DNA from: Phreatobacter cathodiphilus | Lineage (GTDB): Bacteria > Pseudomonadota > Alphaproteobacteria > Rhizobiales > Phreatobacteraceae | Length of the DNA: 64,000 nt | NCBI RefSeq assembly: GCF_003008515.1 | Contig: NZ_CP027668.1 | Coordinates: 984,001 to 1,048,000 of the forward strand | Direction: 5' to 3' | In this document: piece by piece, positions 46,952-55,255 of the stretch | Layout: each line of letters begins with the position of its first letter | Position numbering within the stretch: the stretch's first letter is position 1 | Notes under the pieces: generated by a model | What the model saw: only the letters and a program-made list of their open reading frames with translations | Told to the model about the DNA's origin: nothing | The model's database searches: none | Position numbers and translations under genes: made by a program

Positions 46952-48052
46952 TCAGGCGGCCTGCGCCGTCAGCTCCTGCGGCCGGGCCTCGCCGGCCCCC
47001 GCCTTGCCGGGCCTCGGCGCGCCGCCGGAAGCCTCGGCCCGCTTCTGGTCGACCGTCCCCGTCAGGATCTTCAGGACCGCCCGCTCCGCTGGCGTCAGCT
47101 TGCCCTCGGGGGCGAGCGCATGGGACATGCGGCGGGCATAGCGGGCCAGCAGGCCCTCGGTATGGGCGGTGAAGATCTTCGGGTGGATGTAGGAGGAGCG
47201 GCAGACGGCGGGCGTGTTTCCGAGGCGCTGCGACACCGCCCTGACCGCACTCGCCAACTGCTTGCGCAACTGCCGCTCGTTCGGCGGGGGAGGGGCCAGC
47301 GACAGGGCGAGGCCGCAGAGAACCGTGCCCGCCCAGGTGCGGAAGTCCTTGGCGCTGACCGGCCCGCCGGCGGCGCGGCGCAGATAGTCGTTGACCTCGT
47401 CGGAGGAGACGGCCCGCAGATCCCCGTCCCTGTCGCGATACTGGAACAGGTGCTGGCCCGGCAGGTGTTGGCAGGTGCGGACGATCCGGCTCACCCGCTT
47501 GTCGAAGATCGCCAGGCGCCACTCCTTGCCGCTCTTGCCCTTGAAGGTGAAGCGGATGGTCGAGCCCGCCACCGCCACATGGCCACTGCGCAGCGTCGAC
47601 AGGCCGAAGCTGCCGTTGTCGCGGGCATAGGTCTCGTTGCCGATGCGGATGAGCGTGCGGTCGAGGAGATAGACCACCGTCGCAAGCACCTTGTCGCGCT
47701 CGAGCCCCGGCAGCGCCATGTCGGCCGCCACCCGCCGGCGCAGCCGCGGCAGGATCTGCGCGAAGGAGACGAGCTTTTCGAACTTCTCCGCCTCGCGCTC
47801 GGCGCGGAACCCGGGATGATAGATGTACTGCCGCCGGCCCTTCTCGTCGCGGCCGACCGCCTGGATGTGGCCGGCGGGATCGGTGCAGATCCACACGTCC
47901 CGCCATGCCGGCGGGATCACCAACGCCCTGACCCGCTGCAGCGTTGCGGCCTCGGTGAGGCGCCGTCCTGTTCCGTCCCTGTAGGAGAAGCCCTTGCCGT
48001 GCCGATGGCGGGTGATGCCCGGGGCGGAGAGGTCGGCGAAGACGAGATCCAT
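46952..48052 (-). CDS. DNA topoisomerase IB (poxvirus/eukaryote-like)
   Basis: 366-aa type IB topoisomerase that relaxes supercoils through a 3'-phosphotyrosine. N-terminal domain: RVRALVIPPAWRDVWICTDPAGHIQAVGRDEKGRRQYIYHP. Catalytic residues are visible as RIGNETYARDNGSFGLSTLR, KGKSGKEW, KDFRTWAGT, and the nucleophile Tyr288 in VCRSSYIHP. The last 40 residues are low-complexity. Bacterial TopIB genes often lie beside ku and ligD, as here (ku1 upstream on the same strand, 89-bp gap). Confidence 0.94.
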   Translation of the reverse strand: MDLVFADLSAPGITRHRHGKGFSYRDGTGRRLTEAATLQRVRALVIPPAWRDVWICTDPAGHIQAVGRDEKGRRQYIYHPGFRAEREAEKFEKLVSFAQILPRLRRRVAADMALPGLERDKVLATVVYLLDRTLIRIGNETYARDNGSFGLSTLRSGHVAVAGSTIRFTFKGKSGKEWRLAIFDKRVSRIVRTCQHLPGQHLFQYRDRDGDLRAVSSDEVNDYLRRAAGGPVSAKDFRTWAGTVLCGLALSLAPPPPNERQLRKQLASAVRAVSQRLGNTPAVCRSSYIHPKIFTAHTEGLLARYARRMSHALAPEGKLTPAERAVLKILTGTVDQKRAEASGGAPRPGKAGAGEARPQELTAQAA

Positions 48053-48141
48053 GGCATGTGCTCACGCGCGCCGCTCGACGGGACGCGAAGGCCAACGTGC
48101 CGGCCGGGAACTGGTTCCTGGGCCGGCTGCGCTGCGACCGC

Positions 48142-49026
48142 TCACGCCGCCTTCTTGCCGCGCGCCTTGCGGGAGCTTCCGCCGGCGGCCTTGCGGGGCC
48201 TCTTGGCCGCTGAGCCCGCGGCCTTCTTTGGCGCTGCTGGGTCGTCCGTCTTCATGCCGGCGCTCGCCCTCAGCGCCTCCATCAGGTCCACCACCTTGGC
48301 GGGTTTCGGGTCCTTGCGGCGCGCCAGCGGCTTGCCGGAGAGCTTGGCCCGGACCATCTCGGCCACGGCCGCCTCGTAGCGATCGTCGAAGGCAGCGGGA
48401 TCGAAGGTGCCGGCCTTCGTCTCGACGATGTGGCGGGCGAGGTCGAGCATGTCCTTCTTGATCTTGATGTCGGCAACATCCTCGAAGGCCGTGGCCGCCG
48501 ACCGCACCTCGTAGTCGTAGTTGAGGGTGTGGGCGATGAGACCCTCGCCGTGAGCGCGGATCATCAGCGTCCGCACACGTTTGAACAGCACGGTGCGGGC
48601 GAGCGCCGCCACCTTTTCCTCGCGCATCGCATCGCGGATGACGAGGAAGGCCTCGCGCGCCACCTCGCCGGCGGGCGCGAGATAGTAGGGGCGGTCGAAG
48701 AACACCGTGTCGATGTCGTCGCAGGCGATGAAGGCCTCCACCGTCAGCCGCTTGTCGCTCTCCGGCACCGCCTTGGCGATGTCCTCCGGCTCCAGCAGCA
48801 CCATGTGGCTGTCGTCGAGGGCATAGCCCTTGATCTGCTGCTCACGCGCGACGGGCTTGCCCGTCGAGGGATCGACGAACTCACGCCGCACCCGGTTGCC
48901 GGTCTTGGCGTTGATCGTATGGAAGGCGATGCGCTCCGCCGTCGAGGCGGCGGTGTAGAGCGCCACGGGGCAGTTGAGGTCCGCGATAGTGAGCGATCCC
49001 TTCCAGTTGGCTCGCGGTGAGGCCAT
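48142..49026 (-). CDS. ku: Ku DNA end-binding protein, copy 1
   Basis: 294-aa bacterial Ku that forms a homodimer ring on DNA ends and recruits LigD. The core begins NWKGSLTIADLNCPVALYTA, with INAKTGNRVRREFVDPSTGKPV, and TVFFDRPYYLAPAGEVAREAF; the C-terminal tail is Lys/Ala/Arg-rich (RKAARGKKAA type), typical for DNA contact. ATG 49026 was chosen because Ku proteins begin close to the NWKG segment; a longer frame to 49155 is Arg-rich and unconserved. It is divergent from a second ku gene with 127 bp between. Confidence 0.94.
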   Translation of the reverse strand: MASPRANWKGSLTIADLNCPVALYTAASTAERIAFHTINAKTGNRVRREFVDPSTGKPVAREQQIKGYALDDSHMVLLEPEDIAKAVPESDKRLTVEAFIACDDIDTVFFDRPYYLAPAGEVAREAFLVIRDAMREEKVAALARTVLFKRVRTLMIRAHGEGLIAHTLNYDYEVRSAATAFEDVADIKIKKDMLDLARHIVETKAGTFDPAAFDDRYEAAVAEMVRAKLSGKPLARRKDPKPAKVVDLMEALRASAGMKTDDPAAPKKAAGSAAKRPRKAAGGSSRKARGKKAA

Positions 49027-49153
49027 GGCCGATGATTCCCGGTGAGCGGCGCGACGGGCGCGCGGGTCACGTGCAACGCCCCGGTCGGGCGCTTCGTTCC
49101 CCCCGCGGAACCGCATGCGCCGCTCGCGCATTGATCCTGCCGGGGGATCCACC

Positions 49154-49966
49154 ATGGCAGGCCAAACCTACTGGAAGGGCTATCTGAAGCTGTCACTCGT
49201 CACCTGTCCGGTGGCGATGATGCCGGCCACCTCGGAGGCCGAGAAGCTCCGCTTCCACACCGTCAACCGCGAGACCGGACACCGCGTCGAGAGCCGCTAT
49301 GTCGACGCGGAGACGGGCAAGGTCGTGGCGGACGACGACCAGGCGCGCGGCTACGCCCAGGGCGAGGACGATTTCGTCATCCTCGACGACGAGGACCTGG
49401 AGTCCGTCGCCCTCGACACCACCCGCACCATCGACATCGACACCTTCGTGCCGCGCGGCTCCATTCCCTGGCTCTACCTCGACAAGCCGCACTATCTCGT
49501 GCCCAACGACGCGGTGGGGGAGGAGGCCTTCGCCGTCATTCGCGAGGCGATGAAGGCCTCGAAGGTGGCGGGGATCGCCCGCCTCGTCCTCTATCGCCGC
49601 GAGCGCGCCGTGATGCTGCAGCCCCGCGACAAGGGCATCGTCGTCTGGACGCTGCGCTACGGCGACGAGGTGCGCGACGAGGCCGCCTATTTCGGCGACG
49701 TTCCCGCCGACGCCCACCCGCCCGCCAAGGCCACCCAGCTCGCCCGCGACCTGATCGCGGAGCGCACCCGGCGGTGGAACCCGAAAATGGCCTCCGACCC
49801 GGTGCAGACCGAGCTCGCCCGCATCATCCAGTCGAAGAAGAAGACCCGCACGAAGGCCGCCAAGGGCAAGCCGGCCGCGAGCGGCGACAACGTCGTCGAT
49901 CTCTTCGCCGCCCTGCGCAAGAGTCTCGCTTCGGAGAAGAAACCCGCCGGCCGCAGCCGGCGTTAG
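49154..49966 (+). CDS. ku: Ku DNA end-binding protein, copy 2
   Basis: 270-aa Ku paralogue. The core starts TYWKGYLKLSLVTCPVAMMPA, with VNRETGHRVESRYVDAETGKVV, SIPWLYLDKPHYLVPNDAVGEEAF and a Lys-rich C terminus (KKKTRTKAAKGKPAASG). ATG 49154 follows a GGGGGA stretch. It differs considerably from copy 1, so the two are not a recent duplication; in Sinorhizobium-type bacteria different Ku pairs can form heterodimers. It probably joins LigD and copy 1 in end joining under stress or stationary phase. Confidence 0.94.
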   Translation: MAGQTYWKGYLKLSLVTCPVAMMPATSEAEKLRFHTVNRETGHRVESRYVDAETGKVVADDDQARGYAQGEDDFVILDDEDLESVALDTTRTIDIDTFVPRGSIPWLYLDKPHYLVPNDAVGEEAFAVIREAMKASKVAGIARLVLYRRERAVMLQPRDKGIVVWTLRYGDEVRDEAAYFGDVPADAHPPAKATQLARDLIAERTRRWNPKMASDPVQTELARIIQSKKKTRTKAAKGKPAASGDNVVDLFAALRKSLASEKKPAGRSRR

Positions 49967-50086
49967 TCGCAACCGCGCCGGCCGCAGCCGGGGCGCGTCT
50001 GAACGTCCGCCGTCCCGAAGGTTCATCCGAGGTTCAAGCCGGACGAACCAGACTTGAAGGCATCGCAGACACAGGGAGAGAAACAC

Positions 50087-50383
50087 ATGACCGATTCGCC
50101 TTCCGCGTCCCGCATCACGGACCGCCGGGCGCTGCTCGCCACCCTCGCGGGCGGCACGGCCGTCCTGGTGCTCGCCGGGGTGAGCCCCGCTGCCGCCGCT
50201 CAGCCCGCGGGTGTCGCCGCGCCCTCCGTGGCCCCCGGTGCCGCCGGTGAGCCCCAGGAGATGCAATGGGGCTGGCGCCGCCGGCGCTGGCGTCGTCGCG
50301 GCTGGGGGTGGGGCTGGCGTCGCCGCCGCCGCTGGCGCCGCCGGATGTGGCGCCGTCGCATGTGGCGCCGCGGCTACTGGTAA
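50087..50383 (+). CDS. Tat-type secreted protein with Arg/Trp-only tail
   Basis: 98 aa. A twin-Arg signal (DRRALLATLAGGTAVLVLAGVSPAAAA) is followed by a short Ala/Pro-rich neck and then 40 residues (59-98) that contain 20 Arg and 10 Trp, with the rest Gly, Met, Gln and Tyr. The start ATG 50087 has GGGAGAG upstream, and a clean rho-independent terminator stands 16 bp after the stop. Similar W/R-rich small proteins are seen in other Hyphomicrobiales. It could bind nucleic acid or anionic envelope polymers, or act like an antimicrobial peptide. Function unknown. Confidence 0.72.
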   Translation: MTDSPSASRITDRRALLATLAGGTAVLVLAGVSPAAAAQPAGVAAPSVAPGAAGEPQEMQWGWRRRRWRRRGWGWGWRRRRRWRRRMWRRRMWRRGYW

Positions 50384-50398
50384 GCCGTCCAACGATGA

Positions 50399-50426
50399 GG
50401 CCCGCCGCTTCCGGCGGGCCTTTTTT
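50399..50426 (+). terminator. Rho-independent terminator
   Basis: An 8-bp GC stem (GGCCCGCC with GGCGGGCC), a 6-base loop, and six T residues directly after the stem: a textbook intrinsic terminator for the W/R-rich gene ending at 50383. Confidence 0.9.
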
Positions 50427-50432
50427 CGTCCA

Positions 50433-50615
50433 TCACATCGTATCGGGAGTCTGGATCGGATCTTCCGGCTGCGGCGGGATCGGCATGGGGTCCGGCTGGT
50501 CGGGCTGCGGCGGGATCGGCACGGGACCGGGCTGCGGGAAGGGCTCGGGAACGGGCGGCTGCGGGGTGCCGAAATAGGGGGTGCCGAGAAGAATCGGCGC
50601 GCTCTGCATCATCAT
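50433..50615 (-). CDS. Small proline-rich protein
   Basis: 60 aa of which 22 are proline, in a P-x-P-like pattern (PQPPVPEPFPQPGPVPIPP). It starts with three consecutive ATG codons (50615); GGAGG lies five bases upstream, which supports a real gene. No signal peptide or membrane helix. No family recognised. It is convergent with the Arg/Trp-rich gene. Confidence 0.55.
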   Translation of the reverse strand: MMMQSAPILLGTPYFGTPQPPVPEPFPQPGPVPIPPQPDQPDPMPIPPQPEDPIQTPDTM

Positions 50616-50792
50616 GGTGGCCTCCGAAGTGACTTGTCCAACCAACCCCGCGGCCTCCGTATCGTTCCGGGGCCGCGTCCGACCGCCGGCTGCCATGCCG
50701 CACTTTCCGCTTCACGATCGGATTCAAACGGTTCAAACTCGCGGCCAAGGCAAGGCCCGCTCCTGCGGGACCCATGACATTGCCGGGAGGAA

Positions 50793-51770
50793 ATGATGAA
50801 GAGACTGATGCTGGCGCTGCTTGGCGCCCTCGCCCTGACGGCTGTCCGGGCCGAAGCCCAGACCGCCGCCCCCGCCTGGCCGCAGCGCCAGGTCACGGTC
50901 ATCGTGCCCTTCACCGCCGGCGGCACGACCGATCTCTTCGCCCGCATCTTCACCCAGGCGATGCAGCAGAAATACGGCACCGCCTTCGTGGTGGAGAACC
51001 GGGCCGGCGCCGGCGGCACGGTGGGCGCGACCGCCGCGGCGCGCGCCCCGAAGGACGGATACACGCTGTTCGTCGGCACGGCGAGCACCCACGCCATCGC
51101 GCCCTATGTCTACAAGTCGCTGAACTACGACGCCGATCGCGACTTCCAGCCGGTCAGCCTCTTCGCCACCCTGCCGAACATGCTGGTCGTCTCGAACCAG
51201 ATCCCGGCGCGGACGATGAGCGAGTTCGTCGCCTATGCGAAGGCCAATCCCGGCAAGCTGAACTACGGCTCCTCCGGCATCGGCGCCTCCAACCACATCC
51301 CCGCCGAGATCATCTCCAACCTTATCGGCACGCCGATGACCCACATCCCCTTCCGCTCCTCCAACGAGATCATGAATGCGCTGGTCGGCGGCCACATCCA
51401 CCTTGCCTTCGACAACATCACCTTCGCGCTGCCGCAGTCTCAGGGCGGCACGGTGCGCGCCATCGCGGTGACCTCGAAGGAGCGCAGCCCGACGGCCCCC
51501 GAGATCCCGGCCATCGCCGAGACCTTCCCCGGCTTCGACATCGGCACATGGCACGGCCTCTTTGCCCCCGCCGGCGCGCCGCGCGCCGTTGTCGACCAGG
51601 TCGCCGCCGACGTGAAGGAGATCTTCTCGCGGCCCGACGTGGTGGCGAAGCTCAAGGAGATCGGCGCAGTGGCCGCGCCCAACACGCCTGACGCCTTCAC
51701 CGCCTTCTCCCGCTCCGAGCGCGAGCGCTATCGCGTCATCGTGCGCGAGGCCCGCATCGAGCCGCAGTGA
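50793..51770 (+). CDS. Tripartite tricarboxylate transporter binding protein (TctC/Bug family)
   Basis: 325-aa periplasmic protein with a Sec signal (MKRLMLALLGALALTAVRAEAQ). The Bug core is VTVIVPFTAGGTTDLFARIF, VENRAGAGGTVG and NYGSSGIGASNHI. Two ATGs are adjacent; 50793 is used (GGGAGGAA upstream). The TctAB membrane parts are missing. It is close to, but on the opposite strand from, the RraA-like and sugar-acid dehydratase genes, so its ligand could be a sugar acid or dicarboxylate. Confidence 0.9.
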   Translation: MMKRLMLALLGALALTAVRAEAQTAAPAWPQRQVTVIVPFTAGGTTDLFARIFTQAMQQKYGTAFVVENRAGAGGTVGATAAARAPKDGYTLFVGTASTHAIAPYVYKSLNYDADRDFQPVSLFATLPNMLVVSNQIPARTMSEFVAYAKANPGKLNYGSSGIGASNHIPAEIISNLIGTPMTHIPFRSSNEIMNALVGGHIHLAFDNITFALPQSQGGTVRAIAVTSKERSPTAPEIPAIAETFPGFDIGTWHGLFAPAGAPRAVVDQVAADVKEIFSRPDVVAKLKEIGAVAAPNTPDAFTAFSRSERERYRVIVREARIEPQ

Positions 51771-51815
51771 TCGCCTGAACCCGATACCGGTTCGCGCGTT
51801 GTCCCTCCCGGAAAG

Positions 51816-51838
51816 GCCGGAGCCCCCGTGGCTCCGGC
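51816..51838 (+). terminator. Hairpin after TctC gene
   Basis: A 9-bp stem (GCCGGAGCC with GGCTCCGGC) around a 5-base loop lies between TctC and the following small membrane gene. No T run follows, so termination may be partial. Confidence 0.45.
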
Positions 51839-51854
51839 GCATGAGGAGGGGCCC

Positions 51855-52010
51855 ATGTGGACCGGTTTTCTGGTTGTCCTGCTGATCCTGGTTCTGGTCT
51901 TCGGCGGCTATCTCGGCGGCACCCGCGGCGCCGGTGGCTCGCTGGTCCTGCTGATGATCATCCTGACCGGCCTCTATCTCGTCGGCTGGCTGCCCGATCC
52001 CTGGTGGTAG
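51855..52010 (+). CDS. Small hydrophobic membrane protein (51 aa)
   Basis: 51 aa with two hydrophobic helices, GFLVVLLILVLVFGGYLGG and SLVLLMIILTGLYLVGWLP, joined by a short Arg-Gly loop. The ATG at 51855 has a strong AGGAGGGG site. It is a lone small inner-membrane peptide of unknown role, of the kind often induced by stress. No family assigned. Confidence 0.65.
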   Translation: MWTGFLVVLLILVLVFGGYLGGTRGAGGSLVLLMIILTGLYLVGWLPDPWW

Positions 52011-52028
52011 GCCCGGGGGAGGGGGCGA

Positions 52029-52745
52029 CTAGCGCCCCGTCTTGCCGCGCCAGGCGGCGAAGTCGACCTTGGTCTGGTCGTCCGTCGGCGGATAGAGGCC
52101 GAGGATCGAGCGGCCGGCGAGCACCATCTCCGTCACGAAATCCTCGAACACGGTCATCTCCACCGCCTCCGCCGCGATCTCGTCGGCGATGGCGGCGGGA
52201 ATGATCACCACGCCGTCGCCGTCGCCGACCACCACGTCGCCGGGCCAGACGGCCACGTCGCCGCAGCCGATCGGCACGTTGATGTCCAGCGCCTGGTGCA
52301 GGGTCAGGTTGGTCGGCGCCGAGGGGCGGTGGTGATAGGCGGGTATGGCGAGGCCGGCGATCTCCGCGCTGTCGCGGAAGCCGCCGTCGGTGACGACGCC
52401 CGCCACCCCGCGCATCATCAGGCGCGAGACGAGGATGCCGCCGGCCGAGGCCGCCCGCGCGTCCTTGCGGCTGTCGATCACCATGACCGCGCCCGGCGGG
52501 CATTCCTCCACGGCCTTGCGCTGGGGATGACCGCGATCCTGGAACACCGTGATCGGGTTGAGGTCCTCCCGCGCCGGGATGTAGCGCAGCGTGAAGGCCT
52601 CGCCCACCATGGTGGGCAGCGCCGGGTTCAGGGGCTTCACGTCCTGGATGAACTGGTTGCGCAGCCCGCGCTTGAACAGCGCCGTGCACAGGGTGGCGGT
52701 CGAGACGCCCTTCAGCTTCTCGCGGGTCTCGGTCTTGAGGCTCAT
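52029..52745 (-). CDS. RraA-like aldolase / regulator family protein
   Basis: 238-aa protein of the RraA / HMG (4-hydroxy-4-methyl-2-oxoglutarate) aldolase family. Landmarks are STATLCTALFKRGLRN, VMVIDSRKDARAASAGGILVSRLMMRGVAGVVTDGGFRDS (the GG-x20-R-D metal-binding motif of the aldolases) and VAVWPGDVVVGDGDGVVIIP. Enzymes of this group cleave or decarboxylate 3-hydroxy- or 4-hydroxy-oxo acids; true RNase E inhibition is not expected outside enterobacteria. It follows the dehydratase gene by 16 bp, so the pair probably degrades a sugar acid. Start ATG 52745 with GGAG upstream. Confidence 0.86.
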   Translation of the reverse strand: MSLKTETREKLKGVSTATLCTALFKRGLRNQFIQDVKPLNPALPTMVGEAFTLRYIPAREDLNPITVFQDRGHPQRKAVEECPPGAVMVIDSRKDARAASAGGILVSRLMMRGVAGVVTDGGFRDSAEIAGLAIPAYHHRPSAPTNLTLHQALDINVPIGCGDVAVWPGDVVVGDGDGVVIIPAAIADEIAAEAVEMTVFEDFVTEMVLAGRSILGLYPPTDDQTKVDFAAWRGKTGR

Positions 52746-52761
52746 GCAAAGGCTCCGCAGC

Positions 52762-54504
52762 TCAGAAGATCGCCGGCTCGGCCACCGGGCCGCCGAAGCT
52801 CTCCTCGAGGAAGTCGAAATCGCAGCCCTCGTGGGCCTGTTTGATGTGCTTGGTGAAGATCCAGCCGTAGCCGCGCTCGTAATGGGCCTTGGGCGGCTGC
52901 CAGGCGGCGCGGCGGCTGGCGAGTTCCTCCTCGCTGACGCGCATGTTGAGGGTGCGACCGTCGACGTCGAGGTCAATGATGTCGCCGGTCTGCAGCAGCG
53001 CCAGCGGCCCGCCGATATGGGCCTCGGGCGAGACGTGCAGGATGCAGGCGCCGTAGCTCGTGCCGGACATGCGCGCGTCCGAGATCCGCACCATGTCGCG
53101 GATGCCCTGTTTCACCAGCTTCTTCGGGATCGGCAGCATGCCCCATTCCGGCATGCCCGGCCCGCCGTGCGGCCCGGCATTGCGCAGGACCAGCACCGTG
53201 TCGGCGGTGACGTCGAGGTCGTCGCGGTCGATCGCCGCCTTCATCGCGGGATAGTCGTCGAAGACGAGGGCAGGGCCGCTGTGCTTGAGGAAGCGCGGCT
53301 CGCAGGCGCTCGGCTTGATGACGCAGCCGTCGGGCGAGAGATTGCCCTTCAGCACGGCGAGCGCCCCCTCGGCATAGATCGGGTTCTCCACGGTGCGGAT
53401 GACGTCGTCGTTGTGGACCTCGGCGCCGGCGAGGCTCTCGGCCAGCGGCCTGCCCGTCACGGTGACGGCTCCGAGGTGCAGGTGGTCGGTGAGCCGCGTC
53501 ATCAGTGCGGGCAGGCCGCCGGCGTAGTAGAAGTCCTCCATCAGATAGGTGTCGCCGCTAGGGCGGACATTGGCGAGGACCGGCACCTTGCGGCTGGCCT
53601 TGTCGAAATCGGCGAGGCTGATGTCGACGCCCGCCCGCCGCGCCATGGCGATAACGTGGATGATGGCGTTGGTCGAGCAGCCCATGGCCATGGCGACGGT
53701 GATGCCGTTCTCGAAGGCCGCGCGCGTGAGAATGTCCGTCGGCTTCAGGTCCTCCCAGACCATGTCGACGATGCGCCGGCCGGCGGCGGCGCACATGCGC
53801 TTGTGGTTGGCGTCGGGCGCCGGAATGGCCGAGGCGCCGGGCAGGGTGATGCCGATGGCCTCGGCGATCGCCGTCATGGTCGAGGCGGTGCCCATGGTCA
53901 TGCAGACGCCGTAGGAGCGGGCGATGCCGCCCTCCACGTCGGTCCAGTCGCGGTCGGAGATGTTGCCGGCGCGCCGCTCGTCCCAGTATTTCCACGCGTC
54001 CGAGCCGGAGCCCAGCGTGTGGCCCTTCCAGTTGCCGCGCAGCATCGGCCCCGCCGGCACGTAGATCATCGGCAGCCCGGCCGAGGTCGCGCCCATCAGC
54101 AGGGCCGGCGTCGTCTTGTCGCAGCCACCCATCAGCACGGCGCCGTCGACGGAATGCGAGCGGATCAGTTCCTCCGCCTCCATGGCGAGCAGGTTGCGGT
54201 AGAGCATGGTGGTCGGCTTGACGTTGCTCTCCGACAGCGACAGCGCCGGCAGCTCGATGGGGAAGCCGCCGGCCTGAAAGATGCCTCGCTTCACGTCCTC
54301 CACGCGGTCCTTGAAATGGGCGTGGCAGGGCTGGGCGTCCGACCAGGTGTTGAGGATGGCGATCATCGGCTTGCCGACCCAGTCCTCCGGGGCGTAGCCC
54401 ATCTGCATCCAGCGCGAGCGGTGGCCGAAGGACCGGAGGTCGTCGGGGGCGAACCAGCGGGCACTGCGCAGGTCCGCAGGGGTCTTGCGGCGGGTCATGG
54501 GCAT
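52762..54504 (-). CDS. IlvD/Edd family dehydratase, L-arabinonate-dehydratase-like
   Basis: About 580-aa iron-sulfur dehydratase. It has the ILNTWSDAQPCHAHFKDR opening, GGCDKTTPALLMG, GVCMTMGTASTM (three cluster Cys), then SDARMSGTSYGACILHVSPEA and a C-terminal HIKQAHEGCDFDFL. The size and the SDARMSGTSYG variant match sugar-acid dehydratases (arabinonate, xylonate, gluconate) better than IlvD of valine synthesis. It dehydrates a sugar acid to a 2-keto-3-deoxy acid, which the RraA-like protein could then cleave. Two close starts, ATG 54504 and 54498, are possible. Confidence 0.9.
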   Translation of the reverse strand: MPMTRRKTPADLRSARWFAPDDLRSFGHRSRWMQMGYAPEDWVGKPMIAILNTWSDAQPCHAHFKDRVEDVKRGIFQAGGFPIELPALSLSESNVKPTTMLYRNLLAMEAEELIRSHSVDGAVLMGGCDKTTPALLMGATSAGLPMIYVPAGPMLRGNWKGHTLGSGSDAWKYWDERRAGNISDRDWTDVEGGIARSYGVCMTMGTASTMTAIAEAIGITLPGASAIPAPDANHKRMCAAAGRRIVDMVWEDLKPTDILTRAAFENGITVAMAMGCSTNAIIHVIAMARRAGVDISLADFDKASRKVPVLANVRPSGDTYLMEDFYYAGGLPALMTRLTDHLHLGAVTVTGRPLAESLAGAEVHNDDVIRTVENPIYAEGALAVLKGNLSPDGCVIKPSACEPRFLKHSGPALVFDDYPAMKAAIDRDDLDVTADTVLVLRNAGPHGGPGMPEWGMLPIPKKLVKQGIRDMVRISDARMSGTSYGACILHVSPEAHIGGPLALLQTGDIIDLDVDGRTLNMRVSEEELASRRAAWQPPKAHYERGYGWIFTKHIKQAHEGCDFDFLEESFGGPVAEPAIF

Positions 54505-54804
54505 CTCGTGATCGGGCGTTTCGGTCGTCTTCGGCCGGCTCTTGGCGGCCGGGCGCCCATCCAAGGCCGCCAGCCGCCGGATGGCAAGACTAAGTACCGA
54601 GGAAAGCGACGATTTCGCCTTCCGGTTTGGCCGTATTCCCCCGGAAATCGTTGCTGCAATGCGGCAATTTCAATCGGTTCGCATGCCCGCCGCCGCCGCC
54701 AGGGTGACGCCCTGCGGGATCGCGCTTGCGAAAATTCCGGCCATGGCTAGGCTCCGCCCGCTCGCACCGGGCCGAGACCGGCCCGGGCACCGGAGGATCC
54801 GTCC
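54505..54804. other. Intergenic region, no gene seen
   Basis: 300 bases between the dehydratase start and the small secreted protein. It should contain both promoters. The stretch around 54580-54690 is less GC-rich (GCAAGACTAAGTACCGAGG, CGGCAATTTCAATCGG). No clear operator was found. The GGAGG at 54791-54796 is the ribosome site of the next gene. Confidence 0.6.
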
Positions 54805-55110
54805 ATGCGCCGCATCGCCCTCGCCGCCGCCGTCGCGCTCACCGCCCTCGCCGCGGGGGAGGCCCATGCCATCCGCATCCTTGGCCACGGCACCGACCAG
54901 TGCTCGGTCTGGCTGCGGGTGCGCACCACGCCGCAGGCCGCCGAATACCGGGAGTGGATGCTCGGCTATCTCTCCGCCTCCGCCTTCCACAAGAACAAGG
55001 ACATCCTGCGCAACATGACCTACGATCAGGTCCTGTCGCGCGTCACGGCGGACTGCCAGCGCGCGCCGACCAAGCGCCTCGACGACATCCTCGACGGCTT
55101 CCTGCGCTGA
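54805..55110 (+). CDS. Small secreted protein, Rap1a/HdeA-like
   Basis: 101 aa with a Sec signal peptide (1-23, AGEAHA). The mature part C..WL.VRTTPQAAEYREWMLGYLSA...DILRNMTYDQVLSRVTADCQRAP has two Cys that could form a disulfide, and a mainly helical profile resembling Rap1a immunity or HdeA-type proteins. ATG 54805 has GGAGG 8 bases upstream. A periplasmic role is likely; the exact function is unknown, and no T6SS gene is nearby. Confidence 0.7.
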   Translation: MRRIALAAAVALTALAAGEAHAIRILGHGTDQCSVWLRVRTTPQAAEYREWMLGYLSASAFHKNKDILRNMTYDQVLSRVTADCQRAPTKRLDDILDGFLR

Positions 55111-55255
55111 ACGGCGCGGGAGGCGCGGCGCCCCGCGCGAGCGGATCGGAATCGGAGATTGCGACAATCGTAACCCGTTCGGGAACTGCTCGTTAGCGGT
55201 TCGGCAAGAAGCCCCTGCCAGAGTGACGGCAGATTTTCTTGCCATTGGTTTGTTG

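Noticed and set aside
52029-52745. RraA as RNase E inhibitor
   Set aside because: Context with a sugar-acid dehydratase and the metal-binding motif favour an aldolase-type role.
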